Positions 1 through 7,237 of a stretch of DNA of 8,957 nucleotides are shown here, piece after piece. The first letter of the stretch is position 1; every line of letters begins with the position of its first letter. The stretch covers positions 1 through 8,957 of the forward strand of contig DTYK01000289.1 of assembly GCA_012961925.1 (NCBI GenBank), in the 5' to 3' direction. The translations under genes and the position numbers were made by a program. The notes under the pieces are model-generated. The model made no database searches and had not been told where the DNA came from. It was given only the letters and a program-made list of their open reading frames with translations. This DNA comes from Candidatus Latescibacterota bacterium (lineage in GTDB: Bacteria > Latescibacterota > MVCY01 > DTYK01).

Positions 1-15
1 AAAGGGGGAAAGAAG

Positions 16-687
16 ATGCATAGAGACACCCCGGAAGGGAGGGGAACTGTTATAGACCTCTCCCTTCCCATATACCACATGATGCCAGCAGTTCCCACCG
101 GGCCAAAGGTAAGTGTCGTGCCGTTCTCAAGCACCAAAGACCAATGGTATACGAAGAGGGAGACCTCCAATAACACCCAGTTGGTGCTCGGCACCCATTC
201 AGGAACTCATATGGATGCTCCCTATCACTTTATCGACGATGGGCTTACGATCGATCAGATCTCCCTGGCCCGGTGTGTCGGGGAGGCCTTTGTCGTAGAT
301 CTCTCGAATAAAGGGAGTACCAGGGGGATTACGGTTGAGGATCTTGAACCCTATGAGGACCGTATCGTCAAGTGTGGGAAGCTGTTGCTCTATACCGGTT
401 GGGACAGGTTCTGGGGGCAGAAGGAGTATTTTCAAGATACCCCGTATCTAACCGCTGATGCGGCAATCTATCTTGCTACGAAGATCCACTTAATCGGCAC
501 GGATGTGTTTACCATCGACAGGGGGACGCCGGAGGCACATCGTATTCTCTTAGGGAACGGGATTATCATCGTCGAGGCCTTGACCAATCTGGACAAGATC
601 GCTGGAAAGATCGTCTATTTTATCGTACTCCCTCTCAACATCAAGGGGAGAGACGGAGCACCGGTGAGGGCTATCGCTTTTGTATGA
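16..687 (+). CDS. Cyclase-family metal-dependent hydrolase (kynurenine formamidase-like fold)
   Basis: The 223-aa protein has the usual length for this family (about 200-260 aa). Residues 61-72 read HSGTHMDAPYHF, which is the family signature HxGTHxDxPxHF; H61, H65, D67 and H71 are the expected metal ligands. Near the C-terminus, residues around 175-195 contain PEAHRILLGNGIIIVEALTN, matching the conserved region with the active-site glutamate. Known members hydrolyse N-formylkynurenine, isatin or other amides and lactones, usually with Zn or Mn in the cytoplasm. The substrate here cannot be told from sequence, and no tryptophan-catabolism gene is nearby. I see no signal peptide. The ATG at 16 follows a purine-rich AAGGGGGAAAG site. 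The next gene begins 18 nt downstream on the same strand, so the two are probably co-transcribed. The family call is firm; the reaction is not. Confidence 0.9.
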   Translation: MHRDTPEGRGTVIDLSLPIYHMMPAVPTGPKVSVVPFSSTKDQWYTKRETSNNTQLVLGTHSGTHMDAPYHFIDDGLTIDQISLARCVGEAFVVDLSNKGSTRGITVEDLEPYEDRIVKCGKLLLYTGWDRFWGQKEYFQDTPYLTADAAIYLATKIHLIGTDVFTIDRGTPEAHRILLGNGIIIVEALTNLDKIAGKIVYFIVLPLNIKGRDGAPVRAIAFV

Positions 688-705
688 TGGAGCGGGGAGA
701 GAAAA

Positions 706-1647
706 ATGTCATCGGCGGATAGGGAAAAGCGGGGCAGAAGGCTTTTTGACCGATCCATGGCCTACGGTCAAACGGTATTCGACCCGGAGATAAATCTCTG
801 CCTTCTGAGACCGGGCACTGAGACCCACACGACCCGGGAATCCCTGCTCTATGCCCTTGGTCTCCTCGAAGGTGATGAACAAGGGAATATCACCCGCGCG
901 CAGAGGATTATAGACGCAGTGCTCTCCACCCAGCACTTGAACCATGAGAGTCCAGGCTATGGGGAGTATAAATGGAACTGGGAGGACGCCGATACCAAAG
1001 GTGGCGGACCGAATACACCGAAGTTCATATGCCCCCCGCTAATCCACATAGCACTCCAACACGCTCATGAAGAAGAGTGCAGGAACTTTGAACATTTCCG
1101 ACAGAGAGTATCGTCAGGGAGATTGAACTGCCGCACACTCGGGGAGAGAATCTATGAGGTCAGATATCTTGGGGAGCGGACATCGATGCTCATTCGGTAC
1201 GACAGGGAGACCGGTCGAATTATAGAGAGACGAAGGGACGGGGCGTGCCTGGTGCCCCCGATGTTCTCTTCCCCTACTGCGAAACAGGATCGAAGCGGGC
1301 AGCTCAAGGTGGAGGATGCTGTGCTCCATACGAAGAACGTCTCAGCACTACTTGTAGTGGAGCGAACGGGTAACTGCTATGTTGCCATCAATCCGGACCT
1401 TTGGGCTACCCCTCTTAAGCTGGAGACGCCCTATGGCACACTCCAGACGGAAAGTTTCGCCTTTGGAAAGATCGTCTGGAAAGTCGGAAATGGGATGAAA
1501 CTGGATATTGAGACGGTATATCTGCTCGAACCCATCTATGTTACGAAGCCAAAAGAGACCTATCGTGTGTTCGTAAACGGTAGAGACATGACTGACATGG
1601 TGAAGCAGGATGAAGATAGGTTGATCCTAGTTCAGGATACCCGATGA
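706..1647 (+). CDS. Unrecognised protein; N-terminus like (alpha/alpha)6-toroid carbohydrate-active proteins, possibly internally deleted
   Basis: This 313-aa protein is not one I can name. Residues about 26-115 (FDPEINLCLLRPG, then HTTRESLLYALGLL, then WNWED and a conserved-looking PPLIHIAL) resemble the first helical repeats of large toroid proteins related to heparinase II/III or glycoside hydrolases, which normally run several hundred residues further. Instead, from about residue 125 the chain becomes charged and from about 145 looks beta-rich, as in the C-terminal beta-sandwich of such enzymes. That pattern would fit an internal deletion joining the two ends of a longer gene, but this is inference from memory of the families. 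The start ATG has a GGGGAGAG ribosome binding site 18 nt after the cyclase gene, so co-transcription is likely. I see no signal peptide or membrane segment. That the frame is open and coding is fairly sure; the function is unknown. Confidence 0.7.
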   Translation: MSSADREKRGRRLFDRSMAYGQTVFDPEINLCLLRPGTETHTTRESLLYALGLLEGDEQGNITRAQRIIDAVLSTQHLNHESPGYGEYKWNWEDADTKGGGPNTPKFICPPLIHIALQHAHEEECRNFEHFRQRVSSGRLNCRTLGERIYEVRYLGERTSMLIRYDRETGRIIERRRDGACLVPPMFSSPTAKQDRSGQLKVEDAVLHTKNVSALLVVERTGNCYVAINPDLWATPLKLETPYGTLQTESFAFGKIVWKVGNGMKLDIETVYLLEPIYVTKPKETYRVFVNGRDMTDMVKQDEDRLILVQDTR

Positions 1648-1666
1648 GCAATCACAACGGCTGTGT

Positions 1667-1836
1667 TCATCCCTTCCCTCGTAGCTGGTTAAAGATCGCA
1701 GCAACAGGGGACGTCTGTTCCAGAGGGAGGTGAACCTTTCTGCCTGTATAATGGGTCCGTGATCCACCATGTTTTGTAGGTCCTCCCTGACGTGATCCGG
1801 TATCCGGTTACCAAAATAGCTCACACCCGTCTTCAT
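1667..1836 (-). pseudogene. Remnant of a carbohydrate-cluster gene: intact start, frameshifted and shortened body
   Basis: On the minus strand a strong GGGAGGAG site precedes an ATG at 1836. The first 27 codons read MKTGVSYFGNRIP then DHVREDLQNMVDHG, which I recognise as the beginning of a conserved TIM-barrel-like hypothetical family (about 400 aa or more) often found in bacterial sugar-utilisation clusters. The family-like reading then ends at about 1756. In a different frame the sequence continues as a plausible C-terminus containing RKVHLPLEQTSPVAAIFNQL and stops with TGA at 1667-1669. So two coding-like pieces in different frames are joined in only 170 bp, consistent with a large deletion. 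I cannot say whether the second piece comes from the same gene. The start ATG overlaps, as ATGA, the stop of the open stretch following hydA. Confidence 0.5.
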
Positions 1837-1943
1837 CCATCTCCTCCCTTTGCAACCTGGGGACTGTCAAGATCCTGAGGGCTATAAGGACAAAACATTC
1901 CAAACGACTGAGTCTTGGTCAGCATTCCTCCTCTGTTTGTGCC

Positions 1944-3206
1944 TTAGTGTACTGAACACGAGAAGCACGGATCGTAAGCCCGCACCAGCATCTCGCAGGC
2001 TTTCCTGATGGCATCAAGGGGCTGGTCGGCCATCGATAGAACAAGTCTATGAAGGTCGCTTTCTATGTTCACAAAGTTGTGGGCCGTAGGGGTTATGATA
2101 TTAGCCTTTTCCACCACACCTTTCCGGTTTATCACATACCAATGGTGAAGAAGCCCCCGGGGGGCCTCAGTGACCGCTTTCCCCTCGCCCGGGCGAACCG
2201 TTACCCGGGGCTCTTCTTGCCTGAGCTCGATCCTGCCCAGCATCTCGACACATTCCTCGATCGCCTGGACGACCTCAAGAGATTGGGCCAGGTTGTTATG
2301 AAACGGGTTCTCGTCCGGCAGCCGGAATCCCACAGTCCTGGCCAGGTCGCGTACAGAGGGAAACAGGGCATTGTATTTCAGATTGAGCCGGGCTAAGGCT
2401 CCGACGACCAGCCCACCCCGTCTGCGAACGGTAACCTTCTTGGCCATGGCATAGTCAACCTGCTGTTCCTCAAAGCAGTTGTAGTAGTCATCCTCGGAGG
2501 CGTCCAATCCCTTGTTGGAAGTAAGTCGGCCCTGGTTAATGGCGTAAGAATCGGCACTCTGCAGGGCAACGTATTCACGGTCGCCCTTTAGGGTGGGCGT
2601 CTCGAAGTCGGCCACCATCTTCACCGTCTCCCTGGCATCCGCTCTGATCTGGAGAAGCCGCTCCCTTATCGCCAAAAGCTCCCCTCTGACGGGCAGACGA
2701 GTAAAGCCGCCTACCACGGTGCCGATGGGATGAAGGGCACGCCCGCCGGCAACAACAGCGGTTAAGTCGTTAAACACTTTACGCATTCTCACCAGGCGCT
2801 GCATCCGATCGGGGAAAAACGGTAGCATCTCTGCTGCCCCGTCGAAGCCCATGTAATCGGGCATCGCCAGCATGTAGAGGTGAACCAGGTGGCTGGCAGC
2901 CACCTGGCTGAGGGCCGCGATTCGCCGCAGAAGGATCGTTTGCTCGCTCGGCTCGACGCCCATCGCTTTCTCCAGGGCACGGATTGCGGTCAGCATATGG
3001 GATACCGGGCAAATCCCACAGATGCGTGCGACAATGTCTCCGACCTCATCGTAGCGGCGTCCGACCAGAAAGCCCTCGAAGAAACGTGGCGGTTCGAAGA
3101 TCCTGAGCCGAACGACCTTCGACGGATCTCCAGGTACCCGAACCTCTATGGCCGTTTCACCCTCGACCCTGGCCAAATAATCAACTGTAATCGTTTTAGT
3201 AGTCAA
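1944..3206 (-). CDS. hydA: Group 3b [NiFe]-hydrogenase large (alpha) subunit, HydA-type, without C-terminal extension
   Basis: This catalytic subunit carries the NiFe(CN)2CO site for reversible H2 oxidation and proton reduction. The N-terminus has VDYLARVEGE. The first metal-binding motif is RICGICPVSH at 61-70 (C63, C66), and the second is DPCFSCSVH at 412-420 (C414, C417), close to the DPCxSCSVH of cytoplasmic sulfhydrogenases. The 420-aa length fits the family. The protein ends on H420 itself: TAA follows directly, so the maturation peptide usually removed by an endopeptidase is absent. After the TAA the same frame stays open for 36 codons. The start is TTG at 3206 with an AGAGG site about 9 nt upstream; it fits where family members begin, and no ATG lies nearby. 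It is the last gene of the operon, separated from hydD by 184 nt where the other genes nearly touch. Confidence 0.95.
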   Translation of the reverse strand: MTTKTITVDYLARVEGETAIEVRVPGDPSKVVRLRIFEPPRFFEGFLVGRRYDEVGDIVARICGICPVSHMLTAIRALEKAMGVEPSEQTILLRRIAALSQVAASHLVHLYMLAMPDYMGFDGAAEMLPFFPDRMQRLVRMRKVFNDLTAVVAGGRALHPIGTVVGGFTRLPVRGELLAIRERLLQIRADARETVKMVADFETPTLKGDREYVALQSADSYAINQGRLTSNKGLDASEDDYYNCFEEQQVDYAMAKKVTVRRRGGLVVGALARLNLKYNALFPSVRDLARTVGFRLPDENPFHNNLAQSLEVVQAIEECVEMLGRIELRQEEPRVTVRPGEGKAVTEAPRGLLHHWYVINRKGVVEKANIITPTAHNFVNIESDLHRLVLSMADQPLDAIRKACEMLVRAYDPCFSCSVH

Positions 3207-3252
3207 CTCAACGGCCTCTTTTGTAGTTCAGAGATAATTGTTTAGCCAATTG

Positions 3253-3281
3253 AGAATAAATATGTTATAATCTCTATGCAA
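3253..3281 (-). promoter_or_regulatory. Possible promoter for hydA in the hydD-hydA gap
   Basis: The 184-nt gap between hydD and hydA is clearly AT-rich in its hydA-proximal part, unlike the flanking genes. Read on the minus strand it contains TTGCAT, a 17-nt spacer and TATTCT, an acceptable sigma-70-like pair located about 50 nt before the hydA start. Just downstream lies a short inverted repeat, AATTG-6 nt-CAATT (3236-3251), which could be an operator near the transcription start. AT-rich DNA yields such matches by chance, so this is a suggestion only. Confidence 0.3.
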
Positions 3282-3390
3282 GATGTAAAATTAACGATTA
3301 GCAATGAAAAATTTGCTTCTTTGCGTTCGCTGTGATAATACTTTTTGCAATGATAAGCACATACCGGTCCGATGTCCCGGGCCGGATCCC

Positions 3391-4158
3391 TCACTCGTAA
3401 AGCTCCGCTCCTTTACGGAACTCCAGCGTTGGACAGCCAAATTCCGTGAACCGTCGCACGATTTCATCCGGCGGCATGCCCATTGCTTCAAACTTGCGGG
3501 CGAGCGCTGGGGCATTGGCGCCCGGCATCGGGCCCCAGCAGGCATAGCATGAGCGGTGATTGGACGGGCACAGGGCCCCGCACCCGGCATTAGTGACCGG
3601 CCCCATACAGGGTGCTCCTTCTGCCACCAGGATACATGTGTTGCCACGCCTCTTGCACTCCACGCAGACGCAGTAGTCAATCATGCGCGGCCGCGTACCC
3701 AGCAAAAGTGCCGTGACCAACTCAATAAGATCGGTCTCGCCAACCGGGCAACCCCTCAAGTAAGCGTCTACCCTCACATATTCATCCGCCGGATGAGCTC
3801 GCACAGAATGAATCGGCTCAATCCTCGAGTAAACGCGCTGCTCTACCTCTAACTCTGGTGTTAAGTTCTTGATGGCCGGAATGCCGCCGTTTACAGCGCA
3901 TGAGCCAATGGGGACGAGATACTTGCTCCTCCCTCTGACTGCCTTTAGCTGGTCGGCCTGCTTCGATTCGGTGATGGCGCCCTCGATAAGCACCACATCG
4001 AAGGGGCCTTCTTCCGAGCCCGCGCTGGTTTCCATGCGGCCGTATACAATATCCACGGCTCCGAAGGTCTCCAGGAGGTGCTCCTGGAAATAGATCAACT
4101 GGAACTGACATCCGGCACAACAACTGTACTTGAAGATTCCAATCCGCGGCCTCTCCAT
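3391..4158 (-). CDS. hydD: Group 3b [NiFe]-hydrogenase small (delta) subunit, HydD-type
   Basis: This 255-aa subunit carries electrons between the NiFe site in HydA and the diaphorase module. Residues 12-17 (SCCAGC) plus GSC at 85-87 and GCP at 136-138 give the four-cysteine proximal 4Fe-4S site (C14, C17, C87, C137). The C-terminal part is cysteine-rich (C163, C165, C168, C175, C184, C193, C197, C204, C207), enough for the medial and distal clusters expected in group 3. There is no twin-arginine signal, so the enzyme is cytoplasmic, unlike membrane-bound uptake hydrogenases. The ATG has a GAGGAGG site that overlaps the hydG stop; the gap from the hydG stop is 9 nt, so co-translation is likely. 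The name follows the sulfhydrogenase convention and should not be confused with hydrogenase proteases also called HydD. Confidence 0.94.
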   Translation of the reverse strand: MERPRIGIFKYSCCAGCQFQLIYFQEHLLETFGAVDIVYGRMETSAGSEEGPFDVVLIEGAITESKQADQLKAVRGRSKYLVPIGSCAVNGGIPAIKNLTPELEVEQRVYSRIEPIHSVRAHPADEYVRVDAYLRGCPVGETDLIELVTALLLGTRPRMIDYCVCVECKRRGNTCILVAEGAPCMGPVTNAGCGALCPSNHRSCYACWGPMPGANAPALARKFEAMGMPPDEIVRRFTEFGCPTLEFRKGAELYE

Positions 4159-4167
4159 CGTGCCTCC

Positions 4168-4992
4168 TCAAAGAAGGGTATCGGGCCAACCCCTCAGGTC
4201 TGTGTAGCAAAACACCGGGCCGTCCTGACATACGTACTTGGGTCCGATCTGGCAGTGGCCGCACTGTGCCACTCCACACCGCATACGCCTTTCCAGCGAA
4301 AGATAGATCCTACTGGCCGGGAATTGTCTCAGTAAGAGACCACGCACGACGAAACGCATCATCAGTTCGGGGCCACAGGTCAGAGCTAATGCGTCGTCTA
4401 ACAGGACCCCCGGATGGTCGAACAACTCGGTAACCACGCCGGTGGGACCTGTCCAAGTGCTTCCCACCGGTACTTCGTCAACCGTCAGAAGAACCTTCGT
4501 GTCCGCCTGCTCAGCCCACACCGTCACCTCATCACGGAAGAGCATATCGTCAGGTGTGCGCGCTCCGTAGAGAACAACGATACGCCCAAATTTAATGCGG
4601 TTCTCAAAGACATGGAGCAGAAATGGCCTCAAGGGAACCATCCCCATGCCACCGGCTACAATGAGCAGATTTTTGCCAACGGCCTCATCCTCGGGCCAAC
4701 CCGAGCCGAAAGGGCCCCGGACGTGGAGGACATCAGACCCTTTCAGGGCCGTGAGCGCACGAGTCACCCGACCCACCGCCCTAACCGTGTGCTGGAAGGT
4801 TTCATTGCCAGATGGCGAGCTAAAGGTGATGGGAGCTTCTCCAATCCCCGGCAGGCCAACCATGTTGAATTGCCCAGGTTTGAAGTCCAGCCTTTCATGG
4901 CTGTTGCGCAAACGAAGCGTCAAAGTTTTCGTATCGGGTGTCTCGGTTTTGACCGCCACTACGACTGCTTCACGGGGAAGTATCCAATTCAT
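4168..4992 (-). CDS. hydG: Sulfhydrogenase gamma subunit, HydG-type NAD(P)/FAD oxidoreductase
   Basis: This 274-aa ferredoxin-NADP reductase-type flavoprotein exchanges electrons between NAD(P)H and the FeS chain. FAD-binding residues are at 38-60 (KPGQFNMVGLPGIGEAPITF; the usual serine-rich tail is present as SS). The nucleotide-binding segment is IVAGGMGMVPLRPF at 111-124, and TCGPE at 205-209 is the usual downstream motif. The C-terminus binds a 2Fe-2S cluster through C239, C244, C247 and C255 in MRCGVAQCGHC plus KYVC. An open frame extends upstream to 5217, but that part overlaps hydB and does not resemble the family. The ATG at 4992 has a GGGAGG site and overlaps the hydB stop as ATGA, which indicates translational coupling. 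Homologues include the P. furiosus sulfhydrogenase gamma subunit and the AsrB subunit of anaerobic sulfite reductase; the neighbouring hydrogenase genes decide the assignment. Confidence 0.94.
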   Translation of the reverse strand: MNWILPREAVVVAVKTETPDTKTLTLRLRNSHERLDFKPGQFNMVGLPGIGEAPITFSSPSGNETFQHTVRAVGRVTRALTALKGSDVLHVRGPFGSGWPEDEAVGKNLLIVAGGMGMVPLRPFLLHVFENRIKFGRIVVLYGARTPDDMLFRDEVTVWAEQADTKVLLTVDEVPVGSTWTGPTGVVTELFDHPGVLLDDALALTCGPELMMRFVVRGLLLRQFPASRIYLSLERRMRCGVAQCGHCQIGPKYVCQDGPVFCYTDLRGWPDTLL

Positions 4993-6059
4993 AACCTTAT
5001 TTCCTCCCGGCGTATCTCCGCTGCAATCTCGGTCAAATCTATCCCTGTGGGACACCAATGAATACACCGTCCACAGCCAACGCAACCGTAGCAGCCGTAC
5101 TGTTCCATCCAGTAGCTTAGCTTGTGACAGACGAATTGCCTGAGCCTGGCCTTCCGAGAAGGACGAAAGTTGCCGAAGTGCACCTCTGCGAAATGCTGAT
5201 CCTGGCAGGAGTCCCATCGGCGCCAGCGCAGAATGGTTTTCAGATCCAACTGAGCCCGGTCCACAATGTCATAGCAGTAACACGTAGGGCACACCATAGT
5301 GCAGTTGGTACAGGAGAGGCACCTGTCCTCGCCGACTCGCTCCCAGACTGGGTGCTCCAGGTGCCTGTTCAGGAGTGCATCAAGGCCATCAGTATTCAGG
5401 TGTTTTGTGAACTGGTCCAGTGTCTTTTTGTGTCGTTCATCTTTCTCCACTAAGTCCGAATCGGTGGGTTTTGTCAGCTCGCTTCCTTCTAAGAGCCTAC
5501 GCCCGGCTTCTGTAAACGTTTCAATTAGGTATCCCGACATCAGCTCAGTCATAAACAAATCGCAACCTTCTGGAGGGCCTTGACCCATCCACGGGGCGTA
5601 GAAAGGTCCGGTGCCGAAAGACGAACAGAAGCAATCCGGACCCGGATTCTGGCAGTTGAGGCCGATGATGAGGCTGCGTTTGCGCTCGCCAGCATACCAA
5701 CTGTCTTGCCACCGGCCCACCAGAGTGCGTTCCAGAACCAGTATACCATGGATATCGCAGGGATGAACACCGAGAAGGATGCGCTGACGACTTGGCGGGT
5801 GCTGTTCCACGACCAGGTAGGAACCATCCTGGTTGACAAAACGCATAAGCAACTGCTCGGCCTGGTAGATCACTTTGGACGGGGGTATAACACTTGACGA
5901 ATATCCCCACTCGATTTCGGAAATCTCGATGATTTTGGAGAAGTGGGCCTGGCCGCGCCTATTTACAGGGGCTACGATCTCATATTCCTTCAAAAGTGCA
6001 TCCAGGCGGGCGTCGAGGGCTTCTTTCGATAAAATCCCGGGCGCGAAAGGTTCAACCAT
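4989..6059 (-). CDS. hydB: Sulfhydrogenase beta subunit, HydB-type 4Fe-4S protein
   Basis: This 356-aa protein links the flavoprotein HydG to the hydrogenase subunits and, in studied sulfhydrogenases, is connected with polysulfide reduction. It has two ferredoxin-like motifs: CLSCTNCTMVC at 247-257 (C247, C250, C253, C257) followed by C260 and C262, and CVGCGRCIHWCP at 326-337 (C326, C329, C332, C336). The family motif VHPCDIHGI is at 98-106, and NCQNPGPDCFC at 135-145 adds three more conserved-looking cysteines. RRWDSCQDQHFAEV and GNFR (about 280-299) are typical of this family and of AsrA. The length is normal. The ATG at 6059 has an AGGGG site 6 nt upstream. It begins 15 nt after the GAF gene stop and its own stop overlaps the hydG start, placing it inside one transcription unit. 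Confidence 0.94.
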   Translation of the reverse strand: MVEPFAPGILSKEALDARLDALLKEYEIVAPVNRRGQAHFSKIIEISEIEWGYSSSVIPPSKVIYQAEQLLMRFVNQDGSYLVVEQHPPSRQRILLGVHPCDIHGILVLERTLVGRWQDSWYAGERKRSLIIGLNCQNPGPDCFCSSFGTGPFYAPWMGQGPPEGCDLFMTELMSGYLIETFTEAGRRLLEGSELTKPTDSDLVEKDERHKKTLDQFTKHLNTDGLDALLNRHLEHPVWERVGEDRCLSCTNCTMVCPTCYCYDIVDRAQLDLKTILRWRRWDSCQDQHFAEVHFGNFRPSRKARLRQFVCHKLSYWMEQYGCYGCVGCGRCIHWCPTGIDLTEIAAEIRREEIRL

Positions 6060-6074
6060 GATATGCCCCTATCG

Positions 6075-7142
6075 TCAGAGTCTGGGTGGTCTCTCCCCCC
6101 AGTCATACCATCTCCAGACATCCCTGGTCAGATCCTCATAGTCTCTTTTGAGGTGTTCGAACAGCCGTGCATTTTCGATGGCGATAGCGCCCTGGCTGGC
6201 CAAGGCCGTCAGGAACTCGATCTCTGACTGCCTGAACTCATAAGGAATGGAACTATACACGCGCAGGACTCCTATTCTCCTCTGCTTGAGCGTAAGGGGC
6301 AGGCACAGGATAGATCTGATGCCCTCCCGATGCACCTGTTCAGGATACTGAAGCCGTCGGTCCAGTTCCCTGTCCGAGACCGAGACGACCTTCCCGGACA
6401 GAACTTCCTGGTCCAGAGGGCTCTTGTTCACTTCGACTGGCCCTTTTGCCAGGTAGGCGTTGCTCAGCCCGTAGGTCGCCTTAATCTCGAGAAATTTGCT
6501 CTCCTCGTCAAGCAACCGGAGGGAGGCGGCTCTGAAACCAAGGATCTGGGCCGCGCTGCGCACGATGGTTTCCAGCACGATGGATAGGTTCAAACTGGCG
6601 CTTATCGCTTGGGATACCTCCCTCAGCGTATGGGCCTGCTCCTGGAGAATGACCTTCTCCAAGGCGACCCCTGCCTGGATGGCCAACGTCGCGGCCATCT
6701 TCACTTCTCCGTCCGAGAAGCGGTGTACATCGGAGCGGTAAACCCGTAGAACGCCCACGATGCGATCGCCCACCCGGAAGGGCACCGAGAGGAGTGAGCG
6801 AATGCCTTCCAGCGCGACAACCTCTGGATAGAGCACCCTTTTGTCCTTGGTCACGTCCTCAATGAGTACCTTTTCACCCCCCAAGACTGTCATGTCCAAG
6901 GGGCTCTTGTCCGGCTCTACTGGGCCTTTGTCTAGATATTCCTCACTCAGCCCGTAAGCCGCTCCCAGTTCCAGACGTTGGTTTTTCTCATCGAGTAGCC
7001 TCACTAGACTGGCCTTAACCCCCATAACCTCGACGCAACCCTTTGCCAACGCCTCAAGGACGGCGTGACGGTCCACGGCTCGGCCGAAGGCCTCACAAAC
7101 ACCACAGAGATCGGAGAAAAGTTCTTGCTGTAAGCAACTCAT
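6075..7142 (-). CDS. Tandem GAF-domain protein, first gene of the hydrogenase operon
   Basis: The 355-aa protein consists of two GAF domains, about residues 25-163 and 185-327, and no recognisable output domain (no HTH, kinase, GGDEF or sigma-54 ATPase). The two copies are clearly related: both contain LRLLDE or VRLLDE, a YGLS..YL.KGPVE segment, KSPLD, EGIRS and VGVLRVY or IGVLRVY. The N-terminal helix has C3 and a CGVC pair (C13, C16), with C36 further on, which could sense redox state or bind metal, but this is conjecture. GAF domains bind small molecules, haem, FeS or nucleotides. I chose ATG 7142, not the GTG at 7181, because AGGAGG sits 7 nt before it and the extra 13 residues are glycine-rich and unlike the family. 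The 15-nt gap to hydB argues for a role tied to the hydrogenase, such as sensing or complex partnership. Confidence 0.88.
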   Translation of the reverse strand: MSCLQQELFSDLCGVCEAFGRAVDRHAVLEALAKGCVEVMGVKASLVRLLDEKNQRLELGAAYGLSEEYLDKGPVEPDKSPLDMTVLGGEKVLIEDVTKDKRVLYPEVVALEGIRSLLSVPFRVGDRIVGVLRVYRSDVHRFSDGEVKMAATLAIQAGVALEKVILQEQAHTLREVSQAISASLNLSIVLETIVRSAAQILGFRAASLRLLDEESKFLEIKATYGLSNAYLAKGPVEVNKSPLDQEVLSGKVVSVSDRELDRRLQYPEQVHREGIRSILCLPLTLKQRRIGVLRVYSSIPYEFRQSEIEFLTALASQGAIAIENARLFEHLKRDYEDLTRDVWRWYDWGERPPRL

Positions 7143-7237
7143 AAGCCCGCCTCCTGCTCGGGCACCTGGCCCTGTTATCACTTAATGTCTCAAAACACGC
7201 TATTTCTGGGAACTATAGTCTTTCTATAAGGTATTAG
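7143..7237. other. Leader of the hydrogenase operon; no clear promoter
   Basis: This is the region immediately upstream of the GAF gene. I looked for sigma-70-like and sigma-54-like promoters on the minus strand and found only poorly spaced partial matches around 7214-7245 (for example TATAG and TTGTCT). A tiny inverted repeat, TATAG-5 nt-CTATA, lies at 7214-7228. The operon promoter may lie here or further upstream beyond the dead insertion sequence. Confidence 0.3.

Noticed and set aside
1643..1671. Two-part hairpin at the end of the 313-aa gene (GATGA/TCATC and CACA/TGTG)
   Set aside because: The stems are short, separated by bulges, and not followed by T-residues, so it is not a convincing terminator.
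3364..3385. Stem-loop CCGGTCC/GGGCCGG just after hydD as a terminator
   Set aside because: One arm position pairs only as G-U and no T-run follows on the minus strand; hydA lies just downstream in the same direction.
3291..3680. 129-codon minus-strand frame overlapping the hydD end
   Set aside because: It reads hydD DNA in another frame and ends in the AT-rich gap without any recognisable motif.
4414..5143. Long plus-strand open frames opposite hydG and hydB
   Set aside because: They are antisense to well-supported genes, have no family features, and lack good ribosome binding sites.
4993..5217. Upstream extension of the hydG frame by 75 codons
   Set aside because: It lies entirely within hydB, does not look like the flavoprotein family, and the ATG at 4992 has a good ribosome binding site with an ATGA overlap.
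7143..7181. GTG start at 7181 for the GAF gene
   Set aside because: The ATG at 7142 has AGGAGG at the right distance and the added residues are low in complexity.
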